A stretch of 10,982 nucleotides of DNA, taken from NCBI GenBank assembly GCA_002440235.1, contig DJRZ01000064.1, positions 981 through 11,962 of the forward strand, written 5' to 3'. Each line of letters starts with the position of its first letter. The stretch's first letter is position 1. The stretch comes from Alphaproteobacteria bacterium UBA6347 (lineage in GTDB: Bacteria > Pseudomonadota > Alphaproteobacteria > CAAGCB01 > CAG-977). Below, piece by piece: positions 6,444 to 10,982 of the stretch. Below the pieces are notes generated by a model. It had not been told where the DNA came from. It was given only the letters and a program-made list of their open reading frames with translations, and did no database searches. Made by a program: the position numbers and the translations under genes.

Positions 6444-7295
6444 ATGAATACCGATACCGCAACGCAGCCCCCGCCCGCCCCCGTTCACCGAGGCGACGAT
6501 ATTCGCGTGTCGACGTGGAACATCAATTCCATCAAAGCCCACCTGCCCGCCCTGACGGATTATCTGAACACCCGCCGTCCCGACGTCGTGCTGGTGCAGG
6601 AAACAAAGACGGAAAACGGCGGATTTCCTTTTTTCGAACTGAACGCGGCGGGCTACGACGCCGTCGCCGCCGGACAAAAAAGCTATAACGGCGTCGCGAT
6701 TCTTGCCAAAGAAAAAATCGAACAGACGCTGGACCGTCTGCCGAACGCCCCCGACGGCGGAGAACAGGCGCGCTTCGCCGAAGTTTGGTGTCCCGCCCTG
6801 AAATCCCGCTTCATCAGCGCGTACGTCCCGAACGGTCAGCCGCCGGCGACCGCTCCCGAATCGACCGAACGGCTGGAATACAAACTGGCTTGGCTGGACG
6901 CGCTGGCGGATTACGCGCGGGATCTGATGAATCGGGACGACGCGTTCGTCATCGGCGGGGATTTCAACGTCATCGAATACGACGGCGACGTCGCCGATCC
7001 CGTCCGGTTCAAGGACTCCGTCTTTACCGTCTTTCCCGTCCGCGACCGGTTCCGCGCGTTCCGCCTGACGGGGCTGACGAACGCCCTGCGCCGTTTCGCC
7101 CCCGCCGGAACGTACTCTTACTGGGACTATCGCGGCGGCGCGTTCGCAAAGAACGACGGCATTTTGCTCGACCACCTGTTTTTATCCCCCGCCTGGGCAG
7201 ACCGGCTGATTTCGGCGGCGGTGGACAAAGACGCGCGCGGCGCGGAAAAATCTTCGGATCACGCCCCCGTGTCCTGCCTGTTATCGTTAATTTAA
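6444..7295 (+). CDS. xthA: Exodeoxyribonuclease III / AP endonuclease (EEP family)
   Basis: Cytoplasmic base-excision-repair enzyme: cuts DNA 5' of abasic sites and degrades 3' ends, Mg-dependent. It has 283 residues. All catalytic landmarks of the family are visible: N26 in STWNINSIKAHL, E53 in QETK, Y127 in AYVPNG, D173 and N175 in GGDFNV, D243 in LLDHLFLS, and D272-H273 in SSDHAPV. The ATG at 6444 is chosen because the frame upstream lies over gene C and the promoter. It gives an N-terminal lead of about 19 Pro/Thr-rich residues before IRVSTWN, longer than the few residues usual in the family. No strong ribosome site is visible at this start. Its stop is 12 nt before the next gene, so the two are likely co-transcribed. 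It is divergent from gene C. Confidence 0.93.
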   Translation: MNTDTATQPPPAPVHRGDDIRVSTWNINSIKAHLPALTDYLNTRRPDVVLVQETKTENGGFPFFELNAAGYDAVAAGQKSYNGVAILAKEKIEQTLDRLPNAPDGGEQARFAEVWCPALKSRFISAYVPNGQPPATAPESTERLEYKLAWLDALADYARDLMNRDDAFVIGGDFNVIEYDGDVADPVRFKDSVFTVFPVRDRFRAFRLTGLTNALRRFAPAGTYSYWDYRGGAFAKNDGILLDHLFLSPAWADRLISAAVDKDARGAEKSSDHAPVSCLLSLI

Positions 7296-7307
7296 CCAGA
7301 GGAAACT

Positions 7308-8654
7308 ATGGACCCTTCTTCGTCATACACCACTTTGAAACTGTTTGCGGCGCTGTTTTTCGTCGCCGTCAACGCCTTTTTCGTCGCGGCGGAATTTTCA
7401 ATCGTCAAAATCCGCCGTTCCAGATTGGAGGAAATCGAAGCCCACGGCAATAAAAAAGCCAAACTGGCGATCAAAGTCACTTCGGCTTTGGATTCGTACC
7501 TCAGCGCGACGCAGCTGGGCATCACGCTGGCGTCGCTGGCTTTGGGCTGGATCGGCGAACCCGCGCTGGCGGTCATCATCGACCCGCTGTTCGGTCCGTG
7601 GCTGAAAGACGACCCCATTTTGATGCATTCGGTCAGCATCGCCACCGCCTTTACGCTGATCACGCTGATGCACGTCGTGTTCGGCGAACTGGTGCCAAAA
7701 TCCATCGCGATCCAGAAAACCGAAACGGCGGTCATGCTGGTCGTCCGCCCGCTGTACATGTTCGCGCAGATGTTCCGTCCGGTCATCTGGGTGTTCGATC
7801 ATCTGGCGGCTTGCGCGCTGAAAATCATCGGAATCCACCCCGCGCACGAAAGCGATCTGGTCCATTCCGAAGAAGAAATCAAACTGATCGCGGGCGCGTC
7901 CCAGCGCGGCGGCGTCATTGACAAAACCGAAAGCGAAATCATCAAAAACGCCGTCGACTTTTCGGACAAGATCGCGCGCGAAATCATGGTGCCGCGTCAG
8001 GATATGGAATGTCTGTATCTGGAAAACACGTTCGACGAAAACTTTGACATCGTCAAGGAAAGCAACCACACGCGCTATCCCGTTTGCGACGAGGACAAGG
8101 ACAACATCGTCGGCATGGTTCACCTGCGCGACCTGCTGATCAAAGAGGGCGAAAAAGACATCAAAAAAATGCTGCGCGAAATTCTGTTCGTGCCCGAAAG
8201 CCTGTCGGTGTCCGAAGTCCTGCACACCATGAAACGCCGCCGCATTCACATGGCGATCGTCGTCGACGAATACGGCGGAACGTCCGGACTGATTTCGATG
8301 GAAGACGTGTTGGAGGAACTGGTCGGCGACATTCAGGACGAACACGACACGACAGACGAGGTGTACGAAAAACGGCTGGACGACGGTTCCTATGAATTTC
8401 TGGGCATGACTCTGCTGGACGAAGCGCTGGAATACATGGGTCTGCGTCCTTTGGACGAACACGAGGAAGACACCATCGGCGGTTACGTTTTCGGACTGCT
8501 GGCGCGCAAACCGAAAGTCGGCGACGTGGTCGACTGCCCGCTGTGCAGTTTCGAAATTCTGGAAATCGACGGCTTCCGCGTTAAAAAAGTCAAGGCTTTC
8601 GTCAAAAAAGGCGAAGACGAATCCGTCGACGAAACCGAGGAAAAAGCGGGTTGA
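7308..8654 (+). CDS. CNNM/DUF21-CBS-CorC domain membrane protein (hemolysin/TlyC-like)
   Basis: Inner-membrane protein of 448 residues with the full family layout. The CNNM (DUF21) transmembrane domain occupies about 1-185, with hydrophobic segments near 8-29, 67-92, 108-128 and 141-172, including the AEFSIVKIRRSRL and GELVPKSIA signatures. A CBS pair follows at about 218-340 (MVPRQDM, RYPV, VDEYGGTSGLISMEDVLEELVGDI). The CorC_HlyC C-terminal domain occupies about 350-432 (DTIGGYVF, KVGDVV, RVKKV). Members are annotated as hemolysins, but related proteins act in Mg/Co transport or membrane ion homeostasis; hemolysis should not be assumed. The ATG at 7308 has a clear AGAGG 5 nt upstream and follows xthA by 12 nt. 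The gene ends at a strong hairpin. Confidence 0.93.
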   Translation: MDPSSSYTTLKLFAALFFVAVNAFFVAAEFSIVKIRRSRLEEIEAHGNKKAKLAIKVTSALDSYLSATQLGITLASLALGWIGEPALAVIIDPLFGPWLKDDPILMHSVSIATAFTLITLMHVVFGELVPKSIAIQKTETAVMLVVRPLYMFAQMFRPVIWVFDHLAACALKIIGIHPAHESDLVHSEEEIKLIAGASQRGGVIDKTESEIIKNAVDFSDKIAREIMVPRQDMECLYLENTFDENFDIVKESNHTRYPVCDEDKDNIVGMVHLRDLLIKEGEKDIKKMLREILFVPESLSVSEVLHTMKRRRIHMAIVVDEYGGTSGLISMEDVLEELVGDIQDEHDTTDEVYEKRLDDGSYEFLGMTLLDEALEYMGLRPLDEHEEDTIGGYVFGLLARKPKVGDVVDCPLCSFEILEIDGFRVKKVKAFVKKGEDESVDETEEKAG

Positions 8655-8671
8655 ACGAAATAAAGAAACGA

Positions 8672-8700
8672 AAAGGGGCTTGCCGCGCGCAAGCCCCTTT
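8672..8700. terminator. Strong bidirectional intrinsic terminator between convergent genes
   Basis: A perfect 12-bp stem (AAAGGGGCTTGC pairing with GCAAGCCCCTTT) with a 5-nt loop CGCGC. On the plus strand it is followed by TTTCCTTT, on the minus strand by TTTTCGTTTCTTT. It lies 17 nt after the CBS-gene stop and 18 nt from the phosphoesterase stop, so it can end both convergent transcripts. Confidence 0.9.
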
Positions 8701-8718
8701 CCTTTGTCCGCGGTCGGA

Positions 8719-9810
8719 TTATTTCGCGGGCGTCAGCTTGATCAACGTGATTTCGGACGGCGCCAGAAAGCGCATTTGCGGTCCCCACTGCCCCGCCCCG
8801 CGCGTGACGTAAACGCCATCGTATTTTCCGGCGAAATATTTGTTCGCCAGCTTTGTCAAAACGTGGAACGGGAAAATCTGACCGCCGTGCGTGTGACCGG
8901 AAACGGTCAGGTCGGCTTTGTCGAAAAAGGTCGGCGTGTGCGACATCATCAGCCGGAACTGCGAATCCGCGCTGTTTTCAAACGCCTTGTCCGCGTCGGA
9001 TTTCACGCCGAAACGCGCGCCCGACGGATCGGGAACGCCGGCGACGAACAAAGACGGGGAAACGGCGAAGCCGCTGTTTTCAAGAAAGATGAAGCCCGCC
9101 CGTTTCAACGCTTCCGTCGTTTTGGCGTATCCGACGTAAAATTCGTGATTGCCCGTAACGAAATAAACGCCCGATTTGGCTTTCAGTCCGGTCAGCAATC
9201 CGGTCAAATCCCGTATTTTTTCAACGTCGTCGTCCAAAATGTCGCCGTCCAGCAAAATGACGTCGGGATTCAACGCGTTCGCGCGCGCGACGATCCCCTT
9301 GATCTTTTCAGGCGAAACCGTCCTGTGGATATGCAGATCGCTGAGCAAGACGACGTTTTGCGCCGTTTTGATTTTGTCGGAAGCGATTTCGACCGTTTTG
9401 ACGGCCGGCACTTTCAATCCGCAGTGCAAAGCCCACGCGGACGCCGCGAACGCCAAAGCCGCCGTCGCCGCGTTCAACCGGGGCGTCCACGTCCGATCCA
9501 GCGGGGAAACGGCGATGCCCGTTTTATACAGGACCGCCCAAACCGCGTCGCGCGCGACCGTCAGCGTCAGCAATATGATGCAGAAAATGTAGACGAACCA
9601 GACCGCCGCGCGCCACGCCGGATACGCGCCGCCGAAAACGTTTTCGAACGAATCGTCCGACAACAGCGGCATGCACCCCAAAACCAGCGCGGCGGCGAAC
9701 AACCCCGCAACCTTTACCGCCGTCATATCCGGACAGTACGCGTATCGGAACAACAAAGGAAGTGTCACCAGACACCCCAGAAACGAAGTGGTGATCACGC
9801 ATGAAATCAT
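8719..9810 (-). CDS. Membrane-anchored metallophosphoesterase (YkuE/YaeI-like)
   Basis: Calcineurin-like phosphoesterase of 363 residues. The N-terminal third is hydrophobic, with about four predicted helices (near 3-22, 31-50, 66-87, 113-132). The catalytic domain follows with all dinuclear-metal motifs: D158-L-H160 (SDLH), G189-D190 (LLDGDILDDD), GNHE 220-223, H291 (MSHTP) and GHTHGGQ 305-311. Relatives are membrane-associated phosphodiesterases or phosphatases; the substrate (lipid, nucleotide or other) is unknown and cannot be read here. The ATG at 9810 has GGAGG 4 nt upstream. It lies downstream of the MATE gene on the same strand with a 63-nt gap that contains its own likely promoter and palindromes, so co-transcription is possible but not required. 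Confidence 0.92.
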   Translation of the reverse strand: MISCVITTSFLGCLVTLPLLFRYAYCPDMTAVKVAGLFAAALVLGCMPLLSDDSFENVFGGAYPAWRAAVWFVYIFCIILLTLTVARDAVWAVLYKTGIAVSPLDRTWTPRLNAATAALAFAASAWALHCGLKVPAVKTVEIASDKIKTAQNVVLLSDLHIHRTVSPEKIKGIVARANALNPDVILLDGDILDDDVEKIRDLTGLLTGLKAKSGVYFVTGNHEFYVGYAKTTEALKRAGFIFLENSGFAVSPSLFVAGVPDPSGARFGVKSDADKAFENSADSQFRLMMSHTPTFFDKADLTVSGHTHGGQIFPFHVLTKLANKYFAGKYDGVYVTRGAGQWGPQMRFLAPSEITLIKLTPAK

Positions 9811-9846
9811 AAAGCCTCCGCTTTGTTTGAAATGAACGGGACTTTA

Positions 9847-9877
9847 TTTATACAGTTTAAAGCTGACTTTAAGTCAA
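9847..9877 (-). promoter_or_regulatory. Likely promoter of the metallophosphoesterase gene
   Basis: On the minus strand, TTGACT (9877-9872) is a good -35 and TATAAA (9852-9847) a good -10. The 19-nt spacer is longer than ideal. The -10 lies in CTGTATAAATAA (9855-9844), identical over 12 nt to the xthA promoter. The -35 overlaps the last codons and stop of the MATE gene. Confidence 0.5.
9857..9876. promoter_or_regulatory. Overlapping palindromes, possible operator
   Basis: Two inverted repeats share bases: TTAAAG-CTGA-CTTTAA (9857-9872) and TGACTT-T-AAGTCA (9864-9876). They occupy the -35 and spacer of the phosphoesterase promoter, where a repressor would block access. They are too AT-rich and lack a following T-run in the right place for a convincing terminator of the MATE gene. 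Confidence 0.4.
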
Positions 9878-10982
9878 TATCTTTTTTTGATCAGACAATA
9901 CGCCGCCATTGTCAAAAACGTCGCCGTTTCCGAAACGGGCATCGCCAGCCAAATTCCCTTTGTTCCGAACAGCAACGGCATAACGTGAAACGACGCCGTC
10001 AAAAAAACGAAACCGCGCAACAGGGAAAAGACCGTCGCGGGCGTCAGGCGTTCGACGCTTTGGAAATAGCCGCTCCCCGTCAGATTCAGAATAAAAAAGA
10101 CAAAGCCGGACGTGAAAAAGGGCAAACCGTCGACCGCCAGCTTTGCCGCCGTTTCCCGCGCGTCCAAAAACAATCCGACCGCCGTCGCCGGAAACAGCGT
10201 GAAAAACAGCGTCGACGCCGCGCCGCACAAAACGCCCGCGAACGCGGCGACCTTTTCCGTTTGAACGATTCTGCGCCGATCGCCCAAACCGTAATTAAAA
10301 CTGACGATCGGCTGGGCGGATTGCGCGATCGCGCTGCCGACCATAAACGCGAAAGGCATATAGTAACAGCCTATGCCGAACGCCCCGACGCCGTCGTCGC
10401 CCAGATAGCGCATAAACACACGGTTTCCCGTGAACATCAGCATCGCCATCGTCGATTCGCCCAGCAGAGCGGAAGCCCCGATTTTGCATTGCTTCCAAAT
10501 GTTTTCAAAAAACAGGTGAAATCCCCGCAACCCGATTTTCACCGGATAGAACCGCAGCGTCTTGGCGAAAAACAACAGATAGACGATCGCCGCCGTGCCG
10601 CCCGTAAAAACGGAAATCGACGACGCGAACGCCGCCCCCATAACGCCCCATTGAAACGGAAAAATGAACAGCCAGTCCAGAAACACGTTCAGCAAAGCCG
10701 GAACGATATTGCACCACATCGCCAGCTTCGGCGCGCCGTCCAGCCGGATATAAAACAGCGCGACCGCGCCCCAGATTTGAAAAACCAGCGCGGGAACGAA
10801 CCAGCGCAGATAGGTGACGACCATATTCGTCAAATGATCCGACGCCCCCAGCAGGCGCGCCGTTTCAAACGGAAATATCATGACGGCGGCGATCAAAACC
10901 GCCGTCGCGCCCGTGACAAACAGCATCGCTTGCGTGACGTTGAACCGCGCCCGTTTGATTTTCCCTTTGGACAGGGAAACGG
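9874..10982 (-). CDS. MATE-family multidrug/cation efflux transporter (N-terminus cut off)
   Basis: Integral inner-membrane antiporter that exports drugs or metabolites using Na+ or H+ gradients. The frame is open to the right edge: 368 residues are visible and roughly the first 90 of a typical 450-residue protein lie outside. Visible family features: SKGKIKRAR at the edge (the polar loop after the early helices), LLGAS, the P-x-L-x-x-x-x-D-W-L-F-I-F segment (PALLNVFLDWLFIF), WGVMGAAFAS, the mid-protein start of the second half (WKQCKIGASALLGES), and AQPIVSFNYGLGDRRR. The alternating hydrophobic segments fit about ten remaining helices. The first internal ATG (10926) is not the true start, because the coding frame and family similarity continue upstream of it. 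The substrate is unknown. It ends 63 nt before the phosphoesterase gene. Confidence 0.9.
   Translation of the reverse strand, partial: VSLSKGKIKRARFNVTQAMLFVTGATAVLIAAVMIFPFETARLLGASDHLTNMVVTYLRWFVPALVFQIWGAVALFYIRLDGAPKLAMWCNIVPALLNVFLDWLFIFPFQWGVMGAAFASSISVFTGGTAAIVYLLFFAKTLRFYPVKIGLRGFHLFFENIWKQCKIGASALLGESTMAMLMFTGNRVFMRYLGDDGVGAFGIGCYYMPFAFMVGSAIAQSAQPIVSFNYGLGDRRRIVQTEKVAAFAGVLCGAASTLFFTLFPATAVGLFLDARETAAKLAVDGLPFFTSGFVFFILNLTGSGYFQSVERLTPATVFSLLRGFVFLTASFHVMPLLFGTKGIWLAMPVSETATFLTMAAYCLIKKRY

Noticed and set aside
7308..8654. Calling the CBS-domain protein a haemolysin or toxin.
   Set aside because: The domain set is that of CNNM/CorC-type ion-homeostasis membrane proteins; the haemolysin name is historical.
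1..10982. CRISPR array, tRNA or rRNA genes, insertion sequences, integrase or toxin-antitoxin modules.
   Set aside because: No regularly spaced repeats, no tRNA- or rRNA-like segments and no transposase or recombinase motifs were seen on either strand, and spacers are all 150 nt or shorter.

Overview
This GC-rich window looks like chromosomal DNA of an alphaproteobacterium. The main clue is the minus-strand run dgt - argS - (membrane-anchored, probably SPOR-type) gene, tightly packed with 1 and 3 nt gaps. That order is characteristic of Alphaproteobacteria, where an exonuclease III gene is also often nearby, as here. Genus and species cannot be read from the sequence. Almost everything is coding, and no gene-free stretch exceeds about 150 bp.

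Layout on the minus strand, listed left to right although transcription runs right to left: the N-terminal part of a bitopic membrane protein (1-560, running off the left edge), argS (564-2315), dgt (2317-3495), then a three-gene operon of secreted proteins. These are gene A (3581-5032), gene B (5029-5712) and gene C (5709-6293), transcribed C-B-A and coupled by two ATGA stop/start overlaps. On the plus strand, an xthA-type exonuclease III (6444-7295) diverges from gene C. It is followed 12 nt later by a CNNM/CBS/CorC-type membrane protein (7308-8654). A strong hairpin (8672-8700) separates this from two further minus-strand genes: a membrane-anchored metallophosphoesterase (8719-9810) and a MATE-family transporter whose N-terminus lies beyond the right edge (9874-10982).

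The housekeeping genes cover translation (argS), dNTP pool control (dgt), DNA repair (xthA) and probably envelope work (SPOR-type protein, CorC-like protein, phosphoesterase, MATE pump). The unusual part is the C-B-A operon. All three products carry signal peptides, and all share one domain of about 150-160 residues with an exact K-HELTH (HExxH zinc-peptidase) motif, 8 residues after a conserved [KR]-[GS]-[TS]-like turn. Gene A carries the domain twice in tandem. Its second copy keeps the spacing and flanking residues but has SLNGR where HELTH should be, so it is a predicted pseudo-enzyme domain. This makes four homologous copies in 2.7 kb, three with the motif and one without. I recognise no named system with this composition. 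The layout is loosely reminiscent of DUF922-type predicted secreted Zn proteases, but that link is weak.

Regulatory signals include a TGGTATAAT extended -10 before dgt, an identical 12-mer CTGTATAAATAA at the putative -10 of both xthA and the phosphoesterase gene, overlapping palindromes upstream of the phosphoesterase, and an 11-bp direct repeat bracketing the gene A / dgt junction.
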